NCBI GenBank assembly: GCA_021851885.1
Contig: JAJZBS010000008.1
Span: forward strand, 1-55,059
DNA length: 55,059 nucleotides
Origin: Actinomycetes bacterium
GTDB lineage: Bacteria; Actinomycetota; Acidimicrobiia; Acidimicrobiales; JAMCQF01
Direction: 5' to 3'
Shown here: positions 44,649-53,806 of the stretch, in pieces
How positions within the stretch are numbered: the stretch's first letter is position 1
Layout of the letters: the number at the start of each line of letters is the position of its first letter
The notes under the pieces: generated by a model
Databases searched by the model: none
Told to the model about the DNA's origin: nothing
Seen by the model: only the letters and a program-made list of their open reading frames with translations
Position numbers and translations under genes: made by a program

Positions 44649-46936
44649 GGCTCGACCGGCTGGTACAGGGTGGTGCGCTGGACGAGCGGACGCCCGAGGG
44701 GCGCGACGAGCTCGCGCAGCTGGTCAGCGCCCATGCGCTGGCCGTGCAGCGCACCGGCCGCGCGCGAGATGTTCTCGTCCATGAGGGTGCCTCCCAGGTC
44801 GTTCGCGCCCGCAGACAGCAGCTGGCGGGCTCCGACGGCCCCCATCTTCACCCAGCTCACCTGGATGTTGTCGATCAGGCCCCGATAGGCGATACGACCC
44901 ACCGCGTGCATGAGGAGGGCCTCGCGGAATGTCGGGCCGCGCCGGGCGCGCTTTTGGAGGTAGATGGGCGCACCCATGTGGACGAAGGGAAGCGGGACGA
45001 GCTCGGTGAATCCGCCCGTCTCCTTCTGGAGAGCGCGCGTCCGCACGAGGTGGCGGGCCCAATGGCGGGGGTTCTCGATGGAGCCGAACATGATGGTCAC
45101 GTTCGATCGGAGGCCGACGGCGTGCGCTGCGCGGTGCGCCTCGAGCCACTGGTCCGTCGTGATCTTGTCAGGGCAGAGGACGGCCCGGACCTCGTCGTCG
45201 AGGATCTCCGCCGCCGTCCCGGGCAGGGTCCGCAAGCCGGCTTCCTTGAGGCGGCGCAGGTAGGACGTGAGGTCCTCGCCGAGGCGCCGGGCTCCCTCGG
45301 TGACCTCGAGCGCGGTGAATGCATGGATATGTATCCGATCCGATGCGGCGCGCACCGCCCGCAGGACGTCGATGTAGTACTCCCCGTCGAAACTTGGGTG
45401 AATGCCCCCCTGAAGGCACACCTCGGTCGCACCGTAAGCCTCGGCGTCGGCAACCCTCTCGGTCACCTCGGCAAGGTCGAGCAGGTACGGATCGCCGCGC
45501 AGGTTGAGGGAGAGCGGGCCTTTGGAGAACGCACAGAAACGGCACTTGAACGTGCAGATGTTCGTGTAGTTGATGTTCCTGTTGACGACGTAGGTGACCG
45601 CTTCTCCCACGGCATCGGTGCGCAGCTCGTCGGCGAATGCGGCAACATCGGCGACCTCGCCGCCGCGAGCTGTGAACAGGATGGTGAGAGCGTCTTCGTC
45701 CGCCTCGGCTCCGCGGGCGAGATCGTCGAGCACGTCGCGGACCGCACTGTGCTCCGTGGCGCTCCGCAACGGCGCGCGCGCGATGCCGCGGTCGGTCAGG
45801 CGGGGTGGCGTGATCTCGCTGCCTGCGCACCAGGAGTGGTCACGCGCGCATCCCTCGGCATCGGATGCGTCGAGGACGGGAAAGCGAAGGCCCGGATCGA
45901 GCCACCGGTCGGACGCGGTGGCAAACTCCGGGTACACGGTCAGACGGGGAGCGAGGACCAAGCCGGCCGCCTCGGTGACCGACGCCAAGGTATCGATGGC
46001 AGGCCAGGCGCGTTCGGGGTTGACGTGATCGGCCGTCACGGGCGAGACACCGCCCCAGTCGTCGATCCCGGCATCCAGCAGCTGGCGCGGATCGTCGGCG
46101 AGGTTGGGGGGGGCTTGGAGGTGGACCGAGGCAGGCAGGACCATGCGGGCTGCGGCGACCGTCCAGGCCATCTCCTCGGCACTGCACGGCGGCCAGGCAT
46201 GCATCGCCGTGCCTGGTTTCGGGAGGAAGTTCTGGACGATGACCTCTTGGACGTGGCCGTGACGACGGTGCGCCGCCGCGATGGCGTGCAGGGCGGTGAG
46301 ACGGCTGGAGCGTGTCTCCCCGATCCCGACGAGGATGCCCGTCGTAAAGGGGATCGCGAGATCGCCAGCGGCGGCAAGGGTCGCGAGGCGTCGGGCAGGG
46401 TCCTTGTCGGGAGCGAGGCGGTGGCAGGCGAGCCGCTCGTCGAGGCTTTCGACCATCATCCCCTGGCTGGCGGCGACCGTGCGCAGGCGCGCGAGATCGT
46501 CCCGGTCAAGGGCACCGGCGTTCGCGTGGGCAAGGAGGCCGGTCTCGACCGTTACCTGGGCGGCTGCTGAGACGAGGTAGTCGACGGTCGATGCGTAGCC
46601 GTGGTCGGCGAGCCAGGCGCGGGCGCTCGGGTAGCGCTCTTCGGGGGCCTCTCCGAGAGTGAACAGTGCCTCGTGGCAGCCGGCAGCCGCCCCGGCCGCG
46701 GCGATGGCGATGACCTCGGCGATGGGCAGATATGGCGTGTCCACGCGCGCGGGCGCGGTCGCGAAGGTGCAGTACCCGCAACGGTCGCGGCACAGGCGCG
46801 TGAGGGGGATGAACACCTTGGGGGAGTACGTGATGCGGTTGCCATGGGCCTCGCGCCGGCGATCGCGAGCCATCGCGCACAGATCGTCGACGGGGGTGTG
46901 CAGAAGGTCCTCGTCGGAAAGGGGCACGGCGCGCAC
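44624..46936 (-). CDS. fbiC: FO synthase, fused CofG-CofH (F420 biosynthesis)
   Basis: Makes 7,8-didemethyl-8-hydroxy-5-deazariboflavin from tyrosine and a ribityl uracil, the chromophore of coenzyme F420. 770 residues with two radical-SAM halves. The cluster motifs are CRDRCGYC (near 49-56) in the CofG half and CTFKCRFC (near 468-475) in the CofH half. GTG at 46936 follows the pgl stop by 1 nt. Placed with zwf and pgl, this suggests that F420, whose usual reductant in actinobacteria is glucose 6-phosphate, is tied to sugar flux. Confidence 0.96.
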   Translation of the reverse strand: MRAVPLSDEDLLHTPVDDLCAMARDRRREAHGNRITYSPKVFIPLTRLCRDRCGYCTFATAPARVDTPYLPIAEVIAIAAAGAAAGCHEALFTLGEAPEERYPSARAWLADHGYASTVDYLVSAAAQVTVETGLLAHANAGALDRDDLARLRTVAASQGMMVESLDERLACHRLAPDKDPARRLATLAAAGDLAIPFTTGILVGIGETRSSRLTALHAIAAAHRRHGHVQEVIVQNFLPKPGTAMHAWPPCSAEEMAWTVAAARMVLPASVHLQAPPNLADDPRQLLDAGIDDWGGVSPVTADHVNPERAWPAIDTLASVTEAAGLVLAPRLTVYPEFATASDRWLDPGLRFPVLDASDAEGCARDHSWCAGSEITPPRLTDRGIARAPLRSATEHSAVRDVLDDLARGAEADEDALTILFTARGGEVADVAAFADELRTDAVGEAVTYVVNRNINYTNICTFKCRFCAFSKGPLSLNLRGDPYLLDLAEVTERVADAEAYGATEVCLQGGIHPSFDGEYYIDVLRAVRAASDRIHIHAFTALEVTEGARRLGEDLTSYLRRLKEAGLRTLPGTAAEILDDEVRAVLCPDKITTDQWLEAHRAAHAVGLRSNVTIMFGSIENPRHWARHLVRTRALQKETGGFTELVPLPFVHMGAPIYLQKRARRGPTFREALLMHAVGRIAYRGLIDNIQVSWVKMGAVGARQLLSAGANDLGGTLMDENISRAAGALHGQRMGADQLRELVAPLGRPLVQRTTLYQPVEPCSATSTV

Positions 46937-46937
46937 C

Positions 46938-47696
46938 CTAGTGGGCGGTTCGTTGGCGGTCGAGGTTGGCGGCGCGAGCAGCGACGGTCACCCCGGCCGT
47001 TGTCGTGGCGCCTGCCGGCGGTGGTCGCGCGGCTCGATCGACGAGCCACAGGACAGAGGCCGCGCGTACCCGGGATGCGGGCACGTCCTCTCCGGAGAGG
47101 ACGGCGGCCAACGCGTCGGCCTTCGCCGCCCCGGCGACGGTGAACACCACCCTGCGGGCGCGGGCGATGGCCGTCAGCGTGACCGTCATGCGCCGGTGAG
47201 GATTGCGCCCCGACGGGTCCTCGGCGAGGGCGACGAGATCGCCGGTGCCGGCCGAAAGGGCGCCCGACCCGGGGAAAAGCGAAGCCGTATGGCCGTCGGG
47301 GCCGAGACCGAGGTGGACGAGATCGAAGGGTCCCTGGGCGGCAAGCAACCGTCCATAGGCGTCGGGACCATCGCTGCACGACATGGGATGGATGCTTCCC
47401 ACCTCCGGGAGATGGCTCAACAGGGCCTCGCGCACCAGTCGTTGGTTCGAGGCAGGATCGTCGGCGGGCACACAGCGCTCGTCGCCCCAGAAGACGTCGA
47501 CGTCCTGCCAGGCGATGCGCTTGCGCTCTCCGGCGAGGGCCGCATAGCACAGCTGGGCCGTCGGCCCGCCGGAGACGAGAAGGGAAAAGCGCGGCCCCTG
47601 CCGCAAGGCGAATGCCGCGATGACCTCTTGCGCGAAGGCGGCGGCGACGTCGTCGACCACCCGGACGTCACCCGCAAAAGCGTCCACGAGGGTCAC
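46938..47696 (-). CDS. pgl: 6-phosphogluconolactonase
   Basis: Hydrolyses 6-phosphogluconolactone after Zwf. 252 residues from the GTG at 47696, which makes the GTGA overlap with the zwf stop; a start at 47714 is possible. Motifs: LLVSGGPTAQLCYAAL, FWGDERCVPADDPASN and LGLGPDGHTASLFPGS. C-terminal tail is basic and Ala-rich. Confidence 0.93.
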   Translation of the reverse strand: MTLVDAFAGDVRVVDDVAAAFAQEVIAAFALRQGPRFSLLVSGGPTAQLCYAALAGERKRIAWQDVDVFWGDERCVPADDPASNQRLVREALLSHLPEVGSIHPMSCSDGPDAYGRLLAAQGPFDLVHLGLGPDGHTASLFPGSGALSAGTGDLVALAEDPSGRNPHRRMTVTLTAIARARRVVFTVAGAAKADALAAVLSGEDVPASRVRAASVLWLVDRAARPPPAGATTTAGVTVAARAANLDRQRTAH

Positions 47697-49207
47697 GGCG
47701 CCGGGTCGATCCATTGGCGGCCGTCACGGCCGATGAGGTGCACGGCCTCCTCGGGGCCCCAGGTCCCGGCGGGATAGCGCGACAGGGGAGCTTCGCCGGC
47801 TTCCCAGGCGTCGAGGATGGGGGAGACGATCCGCCAGGCCTGGTCGACCTCGTCGGTGCGGATGAACAGGGTCGGGTCGCCGTGGACCGCGTCGAGGAGG
47901 AGGCGTTCGTAGGCGTCGTGGGGTGGCTCGGGGAAGGTCGCGCCGTAGGAGAAGTCCATGGCGACGTCTTGGATCCGGAACTCCTGCCCAGGGACCTTGG
48001 CGCCGAAGCGCAGGCAGATCCCTTCGTCGGGTTGGATGCGCACGATCAGCGTATTGGGCCCGAGAGCGCGGGCAAGGCGCCCGGAGAAGGGCAGGTGGGG
48101 AACGGGGCGGAACTGCAGTGCCACCTCGGTCGCCCGGACCGGCAGGCGTTTGCCCGTCCGGACGTAGACGGGGACCCCCGCCCACCGCCAGTTGTCCACG
48201 TGCAGGCGCATGGCGACGAAGGTCTCGATCCGGGACGCCGGATCGACGTCATCCTCCTCGCGGTAACCGGCGACACGAGCCCCGTCGACGGATCCGGCGA
48301 CGTACTGGCCCCGGACCGCGTGGGTGGCCACCTGATCGAGATCGAGGATCTCGACGGCACGCAACAGCTTGACCTTCTCGTCGCGGATCCCCTCGGCGTC
48401 GACGCGGGTCGGAGGCTCCATCATCGTCAGCGACAAGACGGCCATGACGTGGTTCTGGACGATGTCCCGCAGTGCGCCGGCCGTCTCGTAGAAGCCACCA
48501 CGGTGCTCGACGCCGATGCTCTCGGCGACGGTGATCTGGACGTGGTCGACGTAGCGGCGGTTCCACACCGGCTCGAAGACGGCGTTGGCAAAGCGCAGGG
48601 CGAGGACGTTTTGGACGGTCTCTTTGCCCATGTAGTGGTCGATCCGGTAGATCTGCGACTCGTCGAAGGAGCGGTGCAGGTCCTTGTCGAGAGCGGTCGC
48701 GCTCTCAAGATCGCGGCCGAAAGGCTTCTCGACGACGAGCCGCGTGAACCGCCCGCTGGTTGCGGCGCTTGCCATGCCATGCTTTCCCAGCGCGTCGGCA
48801 AGGACCCCGAACATTGCCGGCAGGGTCGCCAGGTAGAAGAGGCGGTTGCCGGCGGTCCCGTGTTCTTGGTCGGCCCCTTCGAGAACCTGGCGCAGGCTCT
48901 CGAAGGTGTCGGGATGGCCGTACTCGCCGGCCACATAGCGAAAGCGGCTCACCGCCTCGCGCCACTGTGGGCCTGCGTCGGGCACCGACTGGATCGCCAC
49001 GCGTTGGAAATCTTCGTCGTTCCACGGTGTCCGGGCGACTCCGACGACGGAGAAGGCCCGCGGCAGCATCGAGCGCTCGACGAGGTGCGCAAGTGCCGGC
49101 AGGATCTTGCGTTGGGTGAGGTCGCCTGACGCGCCGAAGACGACAATGGCAACGGGAGGGGCGCCGGCGGCGCGGGAGCCATCGGTGGCCGGTTCCGCCG
49201 CCGTCAT
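47693..49207 (-). CDS. zwf: Glucose-6-phosphate 1-dehydrogenase
   Basis: NADP-dependent entry step of the oxidative pentose phosphate pathway. 504 residues. Cofactor motif VVFGASGDLTQRK near 20, and substrate motif RIDHYMGKETVQN near 188 with the catalytic His. ATG at 49207 overlaps the pgi stop (ATGA). The helper gene opcA, common next to actinobacterial zwf, is absent here. Confidence 0.95.
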   Translation of the reverse strand: MTAAEPATDGSRAAGAPPVAIVVFGASGDLTQRKILPALAHLVERSMLPRAFSVVGVARTPWNDEDFQRVAIQSVPDAGPQWREAVSRFRYVAGEYGHPDTFESLRQVLEGADQEHGTAGNRLFYLATLPAMFGVLADALGKHGMASAATSGRFTRLVVEKPFGRDLESATALDKDLHRSFDESQIYRIDHYMGKETVQNVLALRFANAVFEPVWNRRYVDHVQITVAESIGVEHRGGFYETAGALRDIVQNHVMAVLSLTMMEPPTRVDAEGIRDEKVKLLRAVEILDLDQVATHAVRGQYVAGSVDGARVAGYREEDDVDPASRIETFVAMRLHVDNWRWAGVPVYVRTGKRLPVRATEVALQFRPVPHLPFSGRLARALGPNTLIVRIQPDEGICLRFGAKVPGQEFRIQDVAMDFSYGATFPEPPHDAYERLLLDAVHGDPTLFIRTDEVDQAWRIVSPILDAWEAGEAPLSRYPAGTWGPEEAVHLIGRDGRQWIDPAP

Positions 49208-50646
49208 GATCCACCGGGTCCAGACGGGGCCTGGCCGTTCGCCCGGGTCGCGAGGCTGTCCAGGGCCTCCTGCCACGCAGCGCCTTCCCAGGCGACGCTG
49301 AGGACGCGCCGGCCGTGGGCCTCGAGGCTTTGGCGGTCACCGACGGCCTGGGCCCCGATCAGCGTCCCGAAGCTGTAGGCAGAGCCGGGGATGGGCACGT
49401 CAGCCGCGGGGTCCGCGGGTGCCAGGAGCTGCACGGCGACCACCGAGGCGGGCCCGCCTTTGTGGAGCTGGCCCGTCGAGTGCAGGAACCGGGGTCCGTA
49501 GCCGGCGGTGACAGCGAGGCCGCCCAGGCGGTCGCGCACCGCCGTGCGCAGGTGTGCGAGGTCGCGGTCGACGCCGAAGGGCACGTACGCCTGGATGGAG
49601 ACATAGTCACCGGGCCGCACCGTTGCGTCCAGCCACGGCGTCAGCGCGCTGACGGGCACCGTCTCGATGGCGGGCAAGGGCAGCGCGTCGAGCACGGCGG
49701 CGGTGTTGTGTTTGGACTCCGCGACGTTCGGTTCGTCGAACGGGTCGACGTCGAGGACGTGACCGGCCGCCGCAGTCGCCAGCTCCCAGCGCAGGAACTG
49801 GGCGGCAAGTTCGGCGGCGCTGCCGGGTGACACGGTCACGACATGGCGGTCGGGACCTGACTCGGCCTCGGTCGTGGGAACCGGGACGCAGCCGCGCCCC
49901 TGCTTGCCCGTCGACTCCGCGATGAGCTGTTCGATCCACAACCCGAAGGACCGAAAGGCTTCGGGAACGACGATCGTGACCTTGTCGCTACCGGCCAGGG
50001 CAGCGGCGCCCATCGCCAGGCCGAGGTCGACGGCCTCTGTCCTGTCGATCGCCAAAGCGGCCTCGCAGAGCTCTGCGACGTCGTAGCCGCACAGAGCTGC
50101 GGGAACCATGCCAAAGAACGAGAGCACCGAGTACCGGCCGCCGATGTCGGCAGGATTGAGGAACGTCCGGTGGAACCCGCGCTCGTCGCCAAGCGCGGCG
50201 AGCGGTGTGCCGGGATCGGTGATCACCGCGTAGCGCCGGGGGTCGGCCATTTGCGACCAGGCGTGGGCGAGCAACGCGTTCGGTTCGAGGGTCGTGCCGG
50301 ACTTGGACGAGACGACGACGAAGGCATCGTCGAAGTCCAGGCCGGCGACGGTCTGGGGATCGGTCGTGTCGCACACGGTCACGCGACGCCGGGCGGCGTG
50401 CGGGCCGGCGGCACCTTCGGCCGCCACGGCGGCGAGAACCGCCGGGCCGAGGGAGGAGCCCCCCATGCCGAGGAGGATGACGTGGCCCTGGTCGATGGTG
50501 GCCGCCCACGCAGCCAGGTCGGCGGCCTCGGCCGCCAAGCGGCCCGGGACGTCCAGCCAGCCGAGGCGGTCCTGCGACACGTTCCCCTCGGGCCACAGCG
50601 TCGGGTCGCGGCTTTCGATGCGGCGAAGGATGTCGGAGGCGGTCAT
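49204..50646 (-). CDS. pgi: Glucose-6-phosphate isomerase
   Basis: Interconverts glucose 6-phosphate and fructose 6-phosphate. 480 residues, a shorter form than the 540-550 of E. coli type. Marks: LLGMGGSSLGPAVL near 60, VVSSKSGTTLEPNAL near 110 and TVSPGSAAEL. Its ATG shares one base with the tal stop (TGATG). Confidence 0.92.
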   Translation of the reverse strand: MTASDILRRIESRDPTLWPEGNVSQDRLGWLDVPGRLAAEAADLAAWAATIDQGHVILLGMGGSSLGPAVLAAVAAEGAAGPHAARRRVTVCDTTDPQTVAGLDFDDAFVVVSSKSGTTLEPNALLAHAWSQMADPRRYAVITDPGTPLAALGDERGFHRTFLNPADIGGRYSVLSFFGMVPAALCGYDVAELCEAALAIDRTEAVDLGLAMGAAALAGSDKVTIVVPEAFRSFGLWIEQLIAESTGKQGRGCVPVPTTEAESGPDRHVVTVSPGSAAELAAQFLRWELATAAAGHVLDVDPFDEPNVAESKHNTAAVLDALPLPAIETVPVSALTPWLDATVRPGDYVSIQAYVPFGVDRDLAHLRTAVRDRLGGLAVTAGYGPRFLHSTGQLHKGGPASVVAVQLLAPADPAADVPIPGSAYSFGTLIGAQAVGDRQSLEAHGRRVLSVAWEGAAWQEALDSLATRANGQAPSGPGGS

Positions 50647-51800
50647 CAGCGCGTTCCGCCGGTGCCGAACAGGCGCTCCCGCTGGTCTGCAAGGCGGACG
50701 AGCAGGTCCGTAAAGGAGGTTGCGAAGGAACTGACGCCCTGCTTCTCCAAAGTGTCGGCGACATCGGCGAGGTCAACCCCGGCTTGGGCGAGGGCGTCGA
50801 GATCGGCCTGGGCACCGTCGGCGTCCGCGTCGACCGTGCGTGCGATCGTCCCGTGATCGAGGAAAGCCTCGAGGGTCGCGTCGGGCATCGTGTTGACGGT
50901 GTCGGGACCGATCAGGTTGTCGACGTAGACGAGGTCGGCATAGGCGGGGTTCTTCGTCGACGTGGAGGCCCACAACGGGCGTTGGACGTTGGCGCCGCGG
51001 GCCGCGAGCGCCTCCCAGCGGGGGCCCGAGAAGGCCCGGCGGAAGTGCGCGTAGGCCGTCTTCGCCTGGGCAACTGCGGCCGTGCCGCGCAGCTGGTCGA
51101 GCATGCGGGCATGCGCTCCACCGCCCCGGTCGGCAAGGTCCTCGATCCGCCGGTCGACTTCGGTGTCGATGCGGCTGACGAAGAAGGACGCGACGCCGTG
51201 GACGCTCGCGAGATCCGCGCCCGGGTCGCGAGCCAGCAGTTCGAGGCCACCGATGTAGGCCTCGCACACCTCCGCGTAGCGCTCGATCGAGAAGATGAGG
51301 GTGACGTTGATGTTGCGCCCCTCGCCGACGAGCTCCCGTATCGCCGGGACGCCCTCGCGGGTCGCCGGAACCTTGACGAACAGGTTCGGGCGCCGGATGC
51401 GCTCGTGCATGGCGCGCGCGGCCGTGACCGTCGCGGGGGTGTCGTGTGCGAGCTGCGGGTCGACCTCGAGGGAGACGAAACCGTCCTTGCCGTTGCTCGC
51501 CGCGTGGACCGGGGCGAGAAGGTCGAGGGCCCCTTCGATGTCGCGGATGACGAGCTCCCAGTACGCATCGTCGGTCGTCATGGCGGGCCCGAGGCTGCGC
51601 AGCTGGTCCAGGTACGACCCCGGGCCGTCGTCGCTCTCGGCCTCGATCGCCTTCGCCATGATCGTCGGGTTCGACGTGACGCCACGCACGCCGAGGGCGA
51701 CGAGCTCCGCCAAGTGCCCCTGGGTCACGTAGTCGCGTCGCAAGTTGTCGATCCAGGGGCTCTGGCCCTGGATCGTGCAGAGATCCGTCAGACGCGTCAT
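50646..51800 (-). CDS. tal: Transaldolase
   Basis: Moves a dihydroxyacetone unit between sugar phosphates. 384 residues, typical of actinobacterial class. The Schiff-base Lys is in NLFVKVPATREGV (near 135), NVTLIFSIERY follows, and substrate motif GVTSNPTIMAKAI is near 42. AAAGGAGGAGAC directly before the ATG is the strongest Shine-Dalgarno in the block and lies inside the end of tkt. Confidence 0.94.
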   Translation of the reverse strand: MTRLTDLCTIQGQSPWIDNLRRDYVTQGHLAELVALGVRGVTSNPTIMAKAIEAESDDGPGSYLDQLRSLGPAMTTDDAYWELVIRDIEGALDLLAPVHAASNGKDGFVSLEVDPQLAHDTPATVTAARAMHERIRRPNLFVKVPATREGVPAIRELVGEGRNINVTLIFSIERYAEVCEAYIGGLELLARDPGADLASVHGVASFFVSRIDTEVDRRIEDLADRGGGAHARMLDQLRGTAAVAQAKTAYAHFRRAFSGPRWEALAARGANVQRPLWASTSTKNPAYADLVYVDNLIGPDTVNTMPDATLEAFLDHGTIARTVDADADGAQADLDALAQAGVDLADVADTLEKQGVSSFATSFTDLLVRLADQRERLFGTGGTR

Positions 51801-53794
51801 GTCTCCTCCTTTGTGCCCGCGACGAGCGCTCGTGCGCGCGCAACGACACGTTCGATCGTAAAACCGAGCTTGTCGAGGGTGACGGCACCCGGGGCCGACG
51901 CGCCGAATCGGTCGATGGTCACGGTCTCGTCGGCGTAGCGGTCCCATCCGAAGCTGCTCGCCGCCTCGACGGCGAGGGTGGGCACGCTCCGGTGGCGGGG
52001 AAGGACGGATGCCCGATACGCATCGTCTTGCTCTTCGTAGAGCTCCCAGCTCGGGAAGGACACGACACGGGCGGCGATCCCGGCACCTTGTAGCTCGGCT
52101 GCAGCCTCGATGCACAGCTGGAGCTCGCTGCCGGTGCCGACGAGCACGACGTCGGGGCTGCGCCCGGCGGGCGGGTCGGAGACGACGTAGGCGCCCCGGG
52201 CCACGTTCCCGGCGAGCGGGGCGACCTCTGCGAGAACCGGGAGGCCCTGGCGTGAGAGCACGAGCGCCGTCGGGCCGTCGCCGTCGACGGCGACGCGCCA
52301 GGCGTGGGCGCATTCGTTGGCATCGGCCGGGCGGATGACCCGCAACCCCGGCATCGCGCGCATTGCCGCGAGCTGCTCGACGGGCTGGTGCGTGGGACCG
52401 TCCTCCCCAAGGCCGATGGAGTCGTGCGTCCAGGAGTAGATGACGTGGGCTCGACTCAGTGCCGCAATGCGCACGGCGGGACGCATGTAGTCGCTGAAAA
52501 CGAAGAAAGTGCCGCCGACGGGGACGATCCCGCCGTGAAGCGCCATCCCGGTCATGGCAGATCCCATCCCGTGCTCACGGATCCCGTAGTGGACCTGGGA
52601 GCCGCCGGGCGACGACCTCGCTTGGTCGGCGGCACCTGCCAAGGCCATTCCCGTGTTGCCGGTCAGGTCGGCGGAACCGGCGACCAAGCCGGGGATGACC
52701 TCACTCGTAGCGCGCACCGCGACGTTGAGCGCGCGCCGCGTTGCGACACTGTCCCCCGGCTCGAAGCTCGGCAATTTGCCGGCCCAGCCTTCGAGCCCCC
52801 GGCCGGCCAGGCAGGCCCCAAAGGCGACCTGATCCTCGCAAGAGGTGCCGTCAAGGCGCGCCTGCCAGGCGCGCCTTGACTCCTGGTGGCGGCGCGCGCG
52901 GGTGCTGTAGAAGGCCAAGACGTCCTCGGGAACCCAGAACTCCTCGTCGATCGGCAGACCGAGGAGCTTCTTCGTCGCGGCGACCTCGTCGGCGCCGAGG
53001 GGTTCTCCGTGGGCCGCGGCCGTGTCGGTGCGGTGGGGAGACGGCCAACCGATGTGACTGCGCAGCACGATCAGGGACGGCCGGTCCGCGACGGCCATCG
53101 CGCGCCGTAGGGCAGCTTCGATGCCATCCAGGTCGTTGGCGATCTCGCCGACGTCGTCGACGTGCCATCCATAGGCCCGGAAACGGGCCGGGACGTCGTC
53201 GCTGTAGGCGAGATCGGTCGGGCCGTCGATGGAGATGTGGTTGTCGTCGTAGACGTAGACGAGGCGGCCGAGGCCGAGATGGCCGGCCAGGGACGCGGCC
53301 TCGTGGCTGACCCCTTCCTCGAGGTCACCGTCGCTGCAGATGACGAAGGTGTGGTGATCGCAGAGCTCGGGGCCGAAGCGAGCACGCAACCACCGCTCGG
53401 CGATCCCCATGCCGACGCCGTTTGCGAAGCCCTGGCCGAGCGGCCCTGTGGTGACCTCGATGCCGAGGTCGTGGTTGGCCTCGGGGTGCCCGGGCGTCGC
53501 ACTTGCCCACTGCCGGAACGAGCGAAGGTCATCCAAGGTGAGCCCGTATCCGTTGAGGTACAGCATCGAGTACAGCAGGATCGACGCGTGGCCGCAGGAC
53601 AGTATGAACCGATCCCTGTCGGGCCATCGGGGCTCGGCGGGGTCGTGGCGCATGACGCGGCTCCACAACACGTGGGCGAGCGGGGCAAGGGCCATAGCGG
53701 TGCCGGGGTGCCCACTCGATGCGTGCTGGGGAGCGTCCATGGCCAGACCGCGGATGACGTTGACGGCCCGGGATTCGATGTCGCTCTCGCTCAC
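51797..53794 (-). CDS. tkt: Transketolase
   Basis: Thiamine-diphosphate enzyme of the pentose phosphate pathway. 665 residues. GHPGTAMALAP near 28, TGPLGQGFANGVGMGIA near 116, the TPP/Mg motif SDGDLEEGVSHEA...YDDNHISIDG near 154-190, and DSIGLGEDGPTHQPVEQ near 455. Stop overlaps tal (ATGA). GTG at 53794 has -10 box TAGGTT 6 nt upstream, so it may also have its own promoter. Confidence 0.96.
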   Translation of the reverse strand: MSESDIESRAVNVIRGLAMDAPQHASSGHPGTAMALAPLAHVLWSRVMRHDPAEPRWPDRDRFILSCGHASILLYSMLYLNGYGLTLDDLRSFRQWASATPGHPEANHDLGIEVTTGPLGQGFANGVGMGIAERWLRARFGPELCDHHTFVICSDGDLEEGVSHEAASLAGHLGLGRLVYVYDDNHISIDGPTDLAYSDDVPARFRAYGWHVDDVGEIANDLDGIEAALRRAMAVADRPSLIVLRSHIGWPSPHRTDTAAAHGEPLGADEVAATKKLLGLPIDEEFWVPEDVLAFYSTRARRHQESRRAWQARLDGTSCEDQVAFGACLAGRGLEGWAGKLPSFEPGDSVATRRALNVAVRATSEVIPGLVAGSADLTGNTGMALAGAADQARSSPGGSQVHYGIREHGMGSAMTGMALHGGIVPVGGTFFVFSDYMRPAVRIAALSRAHVIYSWTHDSIGLGEDGPTHQPVEQLAAMRAMPGLRVIRPADANECAHAWRVAVDGDGPTALVLSRQGLPVLAEVAPLAGNVARGAYVVSDPPAGRSPDVVLVGTGSELQLCIEAAAELQGAGIAARVVSFPSWELYEEQDDAYRASVLPRHRSVPTLAVEAASSFGWDRYADETVTIDRFGASAPGAVTLDKLGFTIERVVARARALVAGTKEET

Positions 53795-53800
53795 GGCCTC

Positions 53801-53806
53801 AACCTA
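53801..53806 (-). promoter_or_regulatory. -10 box of tkt overlapping the upstream stop codon
   Basis: TAGGTT, 6 nt before the tkt GTG; its TAG is the stop of the FIST gene. The same arrangement is seen at 19553. Confidence 0.4.
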